From Ectobius pallidus (taxonomy: Eukaryota; Arthropoda; Insecta; Blattodea; Ectobiidae), in the NCBI GenBank assembly GCA_964059195.1, contig CAXKWD010000011.1, positions 15,412,978 to 15,476,977 on the forward strand: a stretch of DNA of 64,000 bases. The letters are read 5' to 3'. The position numbers and the translations under genes were made by a program. Each line of letters starts with the position of its first letter. The stretch's first letter is position 1. The notes below the pieces were generated by a model. That model did no database searches. It was not told the origin of the DNA and worked only from the letters and a program-made list of their open reading frames with translations. Shown here one piece after another: positions 32,831 through 43,229 of the stretch.

Positions 32831-33671
32831 TGTTTTGATCCCGGCCAAAGTTAAGTGACATTTATGTGTTCATAAATGCAACAATCCTATGTCCGTACAT
32901 TTTGAAGAACTTATGCATGACAAAATTCCAGCACATGCCGGTACCCCCCTGGTACAAAATTCCGACGGTTACAAGCTAAATATCAGTACACAATAGTCTT
33001 AAATTACCAGAATAAAGAGAGATGAAGTCAATAGAATTAAACTGGATGTAACTATTGTTGTGAAAACGATCGTAACGATGAAATGACAGTCATTACGAAG
33101 ATGATAACGAAAACACGAAGGACTTTGACCACTGAGTTGAAAATAAAGAAAACAGCCAAGACTTTGAATATAGCCTCTGTTCCCAAAAGCTGCTTCCAGT
33201 TTGGGTTAGGAACAAAAGCGGTGTCAAGACGTCAATTTGCAATTCTTGCTTGGTAAGTTTTAAATGTGTTATTACTCTGATACAAGCACCCAAATACCCT
33301 CATACACGAGTAATATCTTATATAAAATGTTCATATGATCTCCCTTTGCATTACATGCTAAGTTACGATAAAAAAATTTACACTATATTATAGGCTACAT
33401 TCGTTTTTGTATACAGTCAGTAATAAAAATTGTGTATTTAGCATACAATGTTGAGATGTTAAAAAATAAAATTAACTTATGGCGTCAATAACATAAATAC
33501 ACTACAACAGTTTGAAGTATAACAAATCGTTGGTCCTTTCTTGTTGTCTTTACGCAAGAAAGGTATAAGCCGGCTGACCATATGTGCCGTTTCTTCTTCA
33601 TATTTTTGGTCGTCCTGAGTTTTAATAAAAATGTCAATTTTGTACCAATTAAATAAACCCTATTACGTACC
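32831..33671. other. No recognisable gene
   Basis: Some moderately GC-rich stretches near 32930 (GGTACCCCCCTGG), no domain or repeat match. Confidence 0.45.
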
Positions 33672-34250
33672 TACTAAATGGCAATAGACAATTCCTCAGC
33701 AAGCTAAAGAAATATCTATTTTATGGAAACTGAAGGTTCATTGCCGCGCTTATTTGAGCCCGCCATTCAACCCTATTCATCCCTTGTAAATCCTACTTCC
33801 CTTAAATCTTTTCCTCCCACCTACGTCTAGGTTTTCGACGTGGTCTTTTCCCTTCGGGTCTCCCAGTCAATACTTTTCAGATAGCCTATTCCTTTCCTCT
33901 CCCATGCGCGCAACATGTCCAGCCCATTTCATCCTCCATGATTTAATTAACCTTACTATATTCGGTGAAGAGTACAGGTCATGAAGCTCGTTGTTATGCA
34001 GTTTTCCCCAACCCCCATTTTCATCTCTCTTAGGCACAAATATTTTCCTAGGCAAACATCCTCAGATTATGTTCTTCCTGGTCAATAAGCGGCCACGTCT
34101 CGCATGCATATAATACAACCGGCAGGATAATAGTCTTGTAAATCTTTATTTTTAGGTTTCTGGACAGAAGACGAGAAGATAACGAGTTTCTGAACTGCAT
34201 AAAAACAAGCATTTTCTGATTTTAGTCGAGACTTAACTTCTTCCTAAACC
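33672..34250 (-). pseudogene. RTE-like LINE 3' end, copy 2
   Basis: The minus strand reads MKWAGHVARMGEERN, GWGKLHNNELHDLYSSPNIV and REMKMG-type residues, with the shared 3' UTR (GCAATAGACAATTCCT at 33681, reverse complement). The frame is broken repeatedly. The 62-residue frame 33867-34055 is part of it. It is inverted relative to copy 1. Confidence 0.85.
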
Positions 34251-34739
34251 CTATTACAGTTTAATATTGGTAAAGTGTAATTTATTATTCGCAAGCTATA
34301 ATCGTATATCAATATCATGATTACAAATAAATTCAATAATCACGGAGTTGCACTATTCGGTACTAAGTATGGATACCTGCACCGATTTATTCAGAGAAAC
34401 TATCACTTTGTGTGGTGTAGCATTAAAATTTTAAGTTTTATGTTTAAGACTTTAATTATGTGCTAACAATGTCAAAAAGGCGAAACTGCTGTTTACAATG
34501 GACAAGCAGTGTAGTGATGGAACGAAAGTTCATCGAATGGGAGATTTTTATGATTACGTTCTGAATGACCAGAATTTGCCAAGATCATTTCATCAGAGAA
34601 ATATTCATGGCAGGTGAAATGTGTATCTACCTAATTTTTTTCTCACTGAAGAATAATGGTGTGTTTAATATAGTGATGTAAGGGACACATTTTCATGAAT
34701 ACTAACTTTTACATACCTGATTGATAATATTTCACGAGT
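34251..34739. other. No recognisable gene
   Basis: No domain or repeat match. Confidence 0.5.
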
Positions 34740-35165
34740 AAAACATATATGACACTGGGTTTCGAACCCATGACGATTTGCGTTCCATGCTGATGCTCTA
34801 CGAACTGAGATTGCCAGAATTCAATTCACAACGCCGGATGGAATCTTTCTCCAGACATTTTCCTTGTAATTTTTGTATTGTAATTTTTTGTTTTTGGAAT
34901 CCTGGTAGAGGAAAAAAGAAGACTGATGGTCTTATGTCTACCAAGCTATTATTATTAGGCCTACTCACCCTTTCTGCACAAAGCAGATTGCCTTACAAAG
35001 AATACTGATCAATTAAATTAGATTTATTGTAAGCAACACCAACTTAGTGATTTTTAACCGGCTTTCCACTGTTATTGAACAGTAACATTTAAGATGTAGA
35101 TATGTATTAACTAAACCACAGAAGATTGCTTCTGTTGAACATAAGCATTGTTGTGATACACTTAC
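34740..35165 (-). mobile_element. tRNA-related repeat (CTCAGTTGGTAGAG family), copy 1
   Basis: On the minus strand CTCAGTTCGTAGAGCATCAG (A-box region) and ATGGGTTCGAAACCCAGTG (B-box region) lie at about 34747-34815. The associated body block CACTGTTATTGAACAGTAAC is at 35070-35090 on the plus strand. Matching blocks occur in the copies at 38310-39350 and 39351-39590. Confidence 0.6.
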
Positions 35166-35639
35166 ATCATTAGAAATGTTCAATTTTTTTACAGTTAGAA
35201 GTATGACACAATATATATATTTACAGGTTCCCCTCCTGAGCCTCTAAAATTCAAATTTAAAAATGTGATTCTGTATTCTCCTTAAACCTTCTCAAATAAA
35301 AAATTACACCAGGTGAAATCGTGAAAACGACAGGCCTAAACTGTGCTTACAATTTTTAACGAGTAGGAGTACATAATTGCGAGTTATGTATAGGATGAGT
35401 AAATATGACGACTGACAAGCTTAAGTGGGCAATTTGCATTATGAGCATGTTTTCACTTAGCTGTCCTTAAAATATGAATCATTCTTTGTTTCTGTTGGAA
35501 ACTGTACCAGCCCTACTTTGTCAATTGAAACACTTTACGGACACATCATCCGGTACTTGGAAATGCTTGATTAATAAAACCGCAAAATAATCACGGATAC
35601 TAATCTACCCAACGACATAACTCCTTCACCTCCAACGAC
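35166..35639. other. No recognisable gene
   Basis: No domain or repeat match. Confidence 0.5.
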
Positions 35640-35880
35640 TTAGTCGGTTGATTTCATGGTTATTTAACGACCTATTCATGTACCGCCGCCGGTGTCCCGG
35701 AATTTTTCCCCGCGGGAGTTCCATCACATTCCTGTAGTTCTACAGACATGAGTTTGTCACATTTATGGATACACAAATGTCATCGACTTGGGTTGAGATC
35801 GAACCCGCGACCTTGGGCACAGAAAGCTAGCATGACAGTAGCTGCTCCAACCCAGGCCAACACTAAATCAGTTGTAATCT
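35640..35880 (-). mobile_element. tRNA-derived SINE, CTTTCTG-CCAAGGTCG family, inverted copy
   Basis: The minus strand has CTTTCTGTGCCCAAGGTCGC and GGGTTCGATCTCAACC, preceded by a GGCCTGGGTTGGAGCAGCTA A-box-like stretch. The body extends to the GTACCGCCGCCGGTG block near 35680. Confidence 0.6.
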
Positions 35881-35909
35881 GTAAGAACCTAAATATCCCG
35901 GCCCTAGTG

Positions 35910-35987
35910 ATGATAATGATGCTGATGACGATGACAATAATGTAAATAATAATAGTAATGATGACAATGATGATGATGATGATGATG

Positions 35988-36063
<76 letters not shown>
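35910..36063 (+). repeat. (ATG)n/(ATA)n microsatellite
   Basis: GATGAT repeats pass directly into about 25 AAT repeats. The polyleucine and polyisoleucine frames here are artefacts. Confidence 0.95.
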
Positions 36064-36065
<2 letters not shown>

Positions 36066-36651
36066 CTTCACCGAACCACATCCTTAGCCGGAAAAGGTCC
36101 AACACCATACCTCATTGTCGTCATTAATCAAAATCTTTTGACTTCGTTGTAAGATGGCAGGAGTGGCGGACATGTGGTGAGCATAACGTTTTATAAACGC
36201 TAGGATTCCTATGATTTGACAAACTTGTCAGATTTTTACCTATCAACACCAAAGTTTTAGGCGACAAAAATTTGTAAAATTTTCATACAAATCTACAAAC
36301 TTGTCGTGACACTTTTGTAAAGTTGTCGGCATTCATGAAACACACAATTGTTAAAATGTAAGCCAGTAAGACATATTTTCTGTCACCCGTCACCTGTAGG
36401 CTACAACTGTAACTTTTATTAAATAAGGCTTGGTCCGCTCTGAGCGATGACGTAGTTTAGACACCTTCAGCAGACTGTCTAGCTTTTCTGCCTTGATATT
36501 ATAGATAGCTAAAGAATTCCCTCATGCCTTTTCCTTCAATTATTTAATTCAATTGCACTGAATCGAAGTGTTAATTTATTTACACCTATTTGCAAAATGT
36601 TACCACCAGCAGTGGACACCATATAATTCACGTTATTCTTGTTTTCAGCAG
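36064..36651. other. No recognisable gene
   Basis: No domain or repeat match. Confidence 0.5.
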
Positions 36652-36656
36652 ATATA

Positions 36657-37045
36657 GAGCCTTTTCAAACTTGGTCACTTGTGACGGTCACCGGCGAAGA
36701 AGCATTGGTTTAAATGGGAGCACACACTGGGACACTTGTAACAGTCACCGCACGGTCACTTTTATTATGATTGCTAACAATGCAAGTTGTATATACATAA
36801 TTCAGTTGCATAATCGAGCTCAGCGAAACTAATTATCCAGCCATGAGTTTAGATTTGATTAAATACTGAAGATTTTATAAGTGAAGTGGAAAGTCGACCT
36901 GTCATTTGGGATGTCAAAAGCGATTAAAAATTGTTTTATCATGAAGCTGCTATTGGGAATACTAGCGGTGACGGTCACAAGTGACCCAGGTGTGTTCATT
37001 GCAAAAACCGGTGACCGTCACAAGTGATGAAGTGTGAAAAGGCCC
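36657..37045. mobile_element. MITE with GACGGTCAC-rich inverted ends
   Basis: Left GAGCCTTTTCAAACTTGGTC and TGTGACGGTCACCGG pair with right CCGGTGACCGTCACAAGTGA and GTGTGAAAAGGCCC. ATATA flanks both sides (36652-36656, 37046-37050), so a 5-bp duplication is possible but could be chance. A second pair of GGTCACTTGTGAC-like inner repeats is present. Superfamily not assigned. Confidence 0.7.
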
Positions 37046-37086
37046 ATATAATGCAATGGAATGTATAAGAAACATATACCGGTAAA

Positions 37087-37300
37087 GATCTCGCACGAAA
37101 TCTGTGCCGATGACGACCGTTACTCGCTAGAGAGAGACACATGCTATTGTGCGAGAGAGAGAGAGGTAGCTTGGCATTTACAAATATAAAGGGAGATACT
37201 GTTATGCGAGAGAGATAGGTAGCAGGCCAGTCGACGCTACAGTTCCCACGAAAACATAATGCAATTACGTAGACAATCGGCACAGATTTCGTGCGGGATC
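37087..37300. mobile_element. Small MITE with 24-bp inverted ends
   Basis: GATCTCGCACGAAATCTGTG (37087) is mirrored by CACAGATTTCGTGCGGGATC ending at 37300. The core holds two GCGAGAGAGA tracts. No certain target-site duplication. Confidence 0.75.
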
Positions 37301-37603
37301 TATACGTACCTATTACATATAAAAAAAACTTGCTACTGAGTACATAATATTAATTTTATTAGGTCATGACTTAATGGACTTAGCTGGTAGATATGAGGTT
37401 CTAATTATTTCTTTAGTTGATTCATTACTCTGTTAATAGGTACAATATCAAACGCGTTCAAATTTGTAAATCTTGTAAAATGGACTTGGGCCATTTTTGT
37501 TCTAACTACAGAAATATGAACTTCAAAATCTACCTGAGGCTGTAAGCCGAGACGGGAGGGATTTATTAATAATCAGCTAATAATTCACATCAACACGTAC
37601 TAC

Positions 37604-37605
<2 letters not shown>

Positions 37606-37663
<58 letters not shown>

Positions 37664-37681
37664 CATTATTATTATTATTAT
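37606..37681 (+). repeat. (TTA)n microsatellite
   Basis: About 25 TTA repeats with one CAT interruption, directly upstream of a SINE tail. Confidence 0.95.
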
Positions 37682-37765
37682 GTTGCCCGGGTGGCTTGGG
37701 TCGCTTAAATCCTAAAATGAGAGGTAAAACTACGATAAAGAAAGAAAGAAAGAAAGAATTACTAA
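37682..37765 (+). mobile_element. 5'-truncated SINE (GGCTTGGGTCGC family)
   Basis: Keeps CCCGGGTGGCTTGGGTCGC, AAATCCTAAAATGAGAG and a (GAAA)n tail, as at 18829. Confidence 0.85.
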
Positions 37766-38309
37766 TGTTAATTAATATGATTCCAAAATAAAAACATAGA
37801 CACGGCAGGTATAATTCAATTTCTTAAATTCTCTCTACACTAGAAGGTGCTGTGTAATTTTTTTAAATGTCATTGAGAATGCTGAAGTTATGATATGAAG
37901 ATAGCATGAAATACAAGAACCTGTGTATTCCATGATGATGTAACCGAGTTCCTTCATCTCTTCTGTCTATCTTCAGTTTATTCACCTCGCTGCGTCTGCA
38001 TTGTTTACTTGCAAATGCGAGGTCAGCTTAATGCTAACTCACAAATTTGCAAATTACATTGTCAGGAAAACTGCATGCAGTTACAAAGAAGTCGAAAATA
38101 TAATGCATTCACTCAAGAATGTGAATTTGTGCTTATGCATAGCAATGACCCTTCCAGGAAGTCGTGTTAGGAATGGCAGTCTGGAGAAAACTATTGGTTG
38201 TACTTAAATAGAAGAGTTTCTGGTGTCAGTTTGTTTTAAAAAAATGCTTAGCAGACACGTTCTTTGAAGAAAAAAAGACAAGCAATACAACATACATAAT
38301 ATTATAGGA
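37766..38309. other. No recognisable gene
   Basis: No domain or repeat match. Confidence 0.5.
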
Positions 38310-39350
38310 GAAAAATTCTTCTGATACTGGGACTCGAACCCAGAACCTTCGGCTATCCGTGTTGCCACTCTACCAACTGAGTTAGCCAGAGTTCGCTTCA
38401 CAGCGCCATATGGAACCTCTGTCCCATGACTAATTACCAGGGACCGGATTCTAATGACATGTCATCTTTTTTATTGATGCGGCATAGACATTACCAACTT
38501 GTAGATAAATCCTACTCATGGCCTCTAGATTATAGAAATAAATTTTTATTAAGTCATTTTTTTGTCATTTTATGAAATTTTAAATTTGGAAGGAATTAAT
38601 TTCAATTTTACGTAATTATCTTGTCATTTTCGTGTCATTTGCTTCCTTATTTAGTTATTTTCATGTATTTACATTGAATGTATTAACTTTTTTTCGTCGC
38701 TAGCGGTGCTGTCTTTGTAGTGTTGTCGTGTCTCTGTCGGAAATAAGGATCATGGAAACTCCTAAATTTTGTATAATATTACTATTGTTTTTAGATTGAC
38801 TTGGCACCAGAGCATGCCACCTGCTTGGATTTGAGAGCGCAAATTACTGTTTACCCTCAATAAACAATAATACAATCCGGCAGACCGCAAAAAGGAATGC
38901 CGAAGTTTGACTCGCCAGTGCCTCAGTGCCAGTATAAATTTCCGTGAGAAAAGAACATTCATAACATTACAGTTATTTACAGTTTTTACAATTATGTACA
39001 AATTAATCTATAACTTTGTGTGTACAATAATAATTTTTTATAAATAAAATATCAGATTTTAGGTCATTTTTTATAATTATTAAGTCATTTTCTTTCAAAT
39101 CTAGGGTCATTTTATAGGTCATTTTTCAAACAATTTTAGGTCATCAGAATCCGGGCCCTGCTAATTACCCATAATGGTCTACCTCACTTGACAGACAAGT
39201 TATGTCATATGCAGTACTGTAAGGCACAGTAATTAGTGATTTGGGTGACCGGATTCCACTGTTATTGTACAGTAACATTAAAGATGGATATAAGCATTCA
39301 TGAACCACAGACCATTGTATCTGTTGGACATTTAATGAGAATATTTTAGG
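38310..39350 (-). mobile_element. tRNA-related repeat, copy 2, interrupted by a hAT MITE
   Basis: The tRNA-like part (CTCAGTTGGTAGAGTGGCAA, GGTTCTGGGTTCGAGTCCCA on the minus strand) is at about 38330-38390. Its body resumes after the inserted element (38438-39160) with ATAATGGTCTACCTCACTTG and CACTGTTATTGTACAGTAAC. It looks like a Pol III-type promoter relic and not a working tRNA gene. Confidence 0.7.
38438..39160. mobile_element. hAT-like MITE with perfect 8-bp duplication
   Basis: This 723-bp element has ends CAGGGACCGGATTCTAATGA and TCATCAGAATCCGGGCCCTG. Perfect CTAATTAC duplications flank it (38430-38437, 39161-39168). It is rich in GTCATTTT and AGGTCATTTT words. Its middle (38790-38930) is homologous to the middle of the 55895 element (TTGACTTGGCACCAGAGC, TTTGAGAGCGCAAATTACTG). 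Confidence 0.92.
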
Positions 39351-39590
39351 AGGAAAATTACTCTGAAACGGACTCGAACCCAGGACCTTTGGCTATCCGT
39401 GCCGCCGCTCTACCAACTGAACTACCCAGAGTTCGCTTCACAGCGCCAGATGAAACTTCTCTCCTATGACTAATTGTCCTTAATGGTCTACCTCACTGAA
39501 ATACAAATTATGTCATAGGCCTATGCAGTACTGTAAGACACAGTAATTAGTGATTTTTGTGACCGGGCTTGTGGTACCGGGATATCTATT
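39351..39590 (-). mobile_element. tRNA-related repeat, copy 3
   Basis: Directly abuts copy 2. The minus strand carries TAGTTCAGTTGGTAGAGCGG and AGGTCCTGGGTTCGAGTCCG at 39363-39435, and the AATCACTAATTACTGTGTCT body at 39535-39555. Confidence 0.7.
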
Positions 39591-40769
39591 TAGTATGACA
39601 TAACCTTACGATTCAAACCATTTTTTCATTCAGATATAACTATTATTATTGCTACAATTAATTATAATGGTAATTTCGTGTGTACTTCACAATAACTAGG
39701 CAGGCCTAGTGTTATTTTTTAAATTAGCTGAAACATCTACTACTAACAATATTTCTACGATTACTACTGCTAATAATAACGTTAATAATAGTAATAATAG
39801 CAAAAATTTATTACAGAATGTTGAAGAACTTGAAAGAGATTGCCAATGTGACATGATAATAGTGCACTTGGATGCCTTAAGTGATACTGATAAGTGATGA
39901 CTAAGATCCTGATTCAAATAGTAGGACTGTGTTCGACTCAGATGGAAGTGATTAATGTAACAGAATGTAGTATAAAGTGTATTTCATATATAACTACACA
40001 TCTTTGAGAGCCATAGTGAAATACTGAACACATAAAACAATCATTTCTCTACTAGTGCACTTTTATAATTATTTTTTCTAATTATTCACATTGCAGTTAT
40101 GTCAATACTATCAAATAAATGAATCTTACTTAGAGAAAAACGTGAATTTTACACGTGAAGATTATATACTATCTTTAAAAAAGTATTTGTGTGAATGTTA
40201 AACAATTTAAATTTTGAAAATGTGTGTTTTCTTCTGTGCTTTATAAATGTGAACTAGGCTCTTATACACCATAGGCATTTAATGATATTATCCTTTATAG
40301 CGTATTCAACATAAAACTCCAAGGAGTTCTAATTGGACACTCCATACATTAAGTTTGGATATTCTCAAGCCTAAAATAATTTATAGTATAATACTCTATG
40401 GAGATTATGCAGTGTATAGACACTCCATTAAGTTTGGTAAGCCTATAAGGCCCAATTATTTTATTGTAATTTTATCTTTTAGCCATTGACAACATAGGGC
40501 TACTTGGTGGCTTACGTTATTTTATTGTTTTTAATATGTACATATATTGATTTTAATTATTTCAATTTGCCTCCCATTGACCCACACAACTTTCTCTATA
40601 TGTAGGTCTAGTGCTTCGTCCAAGTAATACCTTAGTTTCCGGAGGGGGTTTAAAGGGCGATGGGCTTACCACCTGTCCCTCTGCCCTCTCTAGGAAAATG
40701 AGCGTAACAAAATTCACAAAAGTACAGAATCCTCCACTTGGAGGACCTTCGCCCATCATGGGGGCACAG

Positions 40770-40773
<4 letters not shown>
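39591..40773. other. No recognisable gene
   Basis: Includes an AAT/ATA-interrupted stretch near 39770. The overlapping frames at 40562-40759 and 40611-40838 are proline-rich or RE-repeat artefacts without domains. Confidence 0.45.

Positions 40774-40822
<49 letters not shown>
40774..40822 (+). repeat. (GA)n microsatellite
   Basis: About 24 GA repeats. Confidence 0.97.
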
Positions 40823-40826
<4 letters not shown>

Positions 40827-41166
40827 CCTAGTGCTTAATTTCAATGTTATCGTATGTAAAAAAAAAAACTGTCCTAATAAATTAGGTTCAGCTTCTTAAG
40901 GATACAGTGTGTCTTTGATTAATATTAGAGGGTATAAGGAGAAAACTATTTGGAACAAATTCACCCTCTTTGGCCACAATGAAATTTATTAATTGAGAAT
41001 GTGTGTTATGATTTTTTTATTACATATTACAATTAAATCATGCTTTCCCACGAATTTTAGAAATGTCACTTATACTACTTCTTTCTGTTTTATTCTGGAA
41101 AAAAATTGTAATAAAAGAGGTTTAACAAAATTTCTTGAAAAAATAGGTTTTATGAAGTGATATTTA

Positions 41167-41868
41167 GAGTCAACCCTCGATATAATGCCACCATCCGTTC
41201 TCTAACATTTAGTGGCACAAAGCGAGGGTGGCACTAAAACGAAATCTAATTTTTGAAATAAAAATGGCTTAATGCTGTGCTGTATTAATTTACTGTACTG
41301 TATTATGAAAGAACAATTAAATAAAAGGCAAACAGCATATTACAGTAAATGTCCAGTGCTACACAAAAGGGTTGAAAATCATGTGGGTCCATGTAAGTCA
41401 TTAACTGTAACTGAGTATCAATAGTGTAGTGTTTAACAGCTGAATGGACACTGGACTAAAATAAGGTAAAGTATGGAATGTCTCATTGTATGAAGGGCTC
41501 TTTCTACCTGCTTCATCCTCACGCATGCTGTCTGTCCGACTTCTTAACATAGCTTCCTCATTCCACTGCACTTCATTTAAAGTTAGCGGCAGGGGAACAC
41601 TCACTTCTTGGAAATACAGTACAGTATCTTTCTTAAATAATCTTCCTAACATTCAAGCCAGTTTTAAAAGAATTCTGCAACTGAAAAAAAAAATACTGCA
41701 AGCTATATTTTTTAAAAACCTTGTCTTATATTCACTGGCACTAAATGAATTGGCACAGTAACGAGGTTTCTTATGTATTTTAAATGGGAGAAGATCCGTT
41801 CATTTGCATTTATTGGCACAGTGCGAGGGTGGCACTGTAAAGAGGTGCATTGAAACGAGGGTTGACTG
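41167..41868. mobile_element. Tigger/pogo-like MITE flanked by TA
   Basis: Left GAGTCAACCCTCGATATAAT and right CGAGGGTTGACTG are inverted and flanked by TA (41165-41166, 41869-41870). The CAGTCAACCCTCGATAT type end is characteristic of Tigger/pogo elements. GCGAGGGTGGCACT subterminal repeats occur on both sides in direct orientation. The inner frames (41401-41652 minus, 41486-41761 plus) show no transposase motif. Confidence 0.85.
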
Positions 41869-41887
41869 TACATTAAAATGTAGGAAC

Positions 41888-42531
41888 TAGGGATGGGTCC
41901 TCGATACTTTCGATACCTCGATACTTGCATGGTATCGGCATCGAGCGATACTTCAGAAAATTCGCTCGGTACTTTTTCGATACTTTGGTAATTCTGCAAT
42001 TTAAGGAAATGCGGTATCTCTTTCTGCTCTTAGTAGTCTACTAAATATAGTAACTATATTTAGTTAATACTTCTATTTCTCCTTGAAATGGAGAAAACCA
42101 CTCTGTGACTTTTGTTTAGTCATAAATATTTTCCGACTTTTAAAATCCAAACAGAAAAGTTTCTTAATTGTTTCGTTTCCTGCCAAACGTTTCAATAACA
42201 ACCAACAAGTAAGCTGACCGTCCAAACCTCATTGTAATTTTTGAACAAAAATTTGTAAGTGGACTGTTTCAAAAACTAATTTTAGTTTTATTGTAGAGTT
42301 TAAAAATAATTATAGGCTACTGATTGGTAGTATTAAATTTTGTCTCATTAAATATGCATACTTAATTAATTTAGTTGGTATTACACAGTTCTCTCAACTT
42401 TTAATTTTTAATGTACCTATTTATTGAAACTGGAAATGTTGACGGTATCGAGTATCGAAGTATCGGGTATCGAGGAAAAAATCATGTATCGATATCGAGT
42501 ATCGAGAAAACCAGGTATCGACCCATCCCTA
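41888..42531 (+). mobile_element. TCGATAC-family hAT MITE, copy 3
   Basis: 644 bp, from TAGGGATGGGTCCTCGATAC to TATCGACCCATCCCTA, with perfect GTAGGAAC duplications on both sides (41880-41887, 42532-42539). It is colinear and highly similar to copy 1 at 13201. Confidence 0.95.
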
Positions 42532-42639
42532 GTAGGAACCATTATTTTGGAGAACTGATTGCAAGGACTTCAGCTTGAATACTCCTAATGAATACACACA
42601 CTACAGCTGTTATTATTATTAACACACTTTTCTCTCTCG

Positions 42640-43189
42640 TGGAAGTGTTGTTGCTTTCTTTGAAAGCCGATGCTTAGGAAGTAAGTTAGCCACGGAAAAC
42701 GAAATTGTTACCATTTCCGCGTGAGTTGTGTAGAATGTGACCTAATAACGTGTATGTGAGTATGGCGATGCTAATAAAACTAATAGTAGCCCCTGGTTAT
42801 GCAGCCTAGTTCCCCGCCCGTCCCCCCTCTCATCCTTGAAACAAGTAGGTCATTGTCTCGGATTGAAAGTTTCGAGAGAACGAATGGAAGTAAAGTCACA
42901 TTATTTCGCGCCACTCTGGTGTTAGTACGTTTTCCGTCTGAGTGTTATACAATTCCAAAGTTTTCAAGGTTATGTTGGACTGAGTTAAGTGTTTTTGGTT
43001 TTCCTGTGGCAATAACTTCAGACGTTTGCTCTGTCTTCTTGTGTGATCCGTGTGCTGTTATTGGTGTTATAATATTTTTCGACATTGAGGAACATTACCA
43101 TAAGGACTCTAGAAGGCCGGTACCAAGGACTTTTGTGTTTTCAGTGGATGACGGGAACAGTGTAAATATCAGCTGATAAATCTGCAACC
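42640..43189 (+). promoter_or_regulatory. Probable 5' leader/promoter region of the gene starting at 43190
   Basis: This stretch is richer in G+C and CpG than the surrounding DNA (TCTCGGATTG, TTTCGAGAGAACG, ATTTCGCGCC) and precedes a well-formed start codon and splice donor. A 125-codon frame (42799-43176) stops 13 nt before the ATG and could be an upstream ORF in the leader. I see no convincing TATA box, so the transcription start cannot be placed. Confidence 0.4.
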
Positions 43190-43229
43190 ATGCATCCCGA
43201 CGGAGGGCTAATGTACCAAGCACCTCCAG
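43190..43229 (+). CDS. Putative first coding exon of an unidentified gene
   Basis: ATG at 43190 in a CAACC-ATG context opens MHPDGGLMYQAPP, and the exon ends at 43229 in CCAG|GTGAGT, a near-consensus splice donor (intron phase 1). Thirteen full codons plus one base are coded. A stop (TGA, 43174-43176) lies upstream in another frame. The upstream 550 bp is CpG-richer than the flanks, as expected of a leader. The Gly/Pro/Tyr/Gln composition would suit the disordered start of a nuclear or RNA-binding regulator, but I do not recognise the protein and no second exon could be identified downstream by eye. It could also be a chance ATG plus donor. Confidence 0.5.

Noticed and set aside
38320..39440. 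tRNA genes on the minus strand
   Set aside because: A- and B-box regions are good, but acceptor stems do not pair and the units belong to a repeated element with a longer body; the same holds for the SINE heads at 20819, 53413 and 63376.
40611..40844. Arg-Glu and Ser-Leu repeat frames
   Set aside because: Translations of the (GA)n microsatellite.
42799..43176. 125-codon plus-strand frame as a protein-coding gene
   Set aside because: No domain, and it sits in the likely leader of the exon at 43190; it is better described as a possible upstream ORF.
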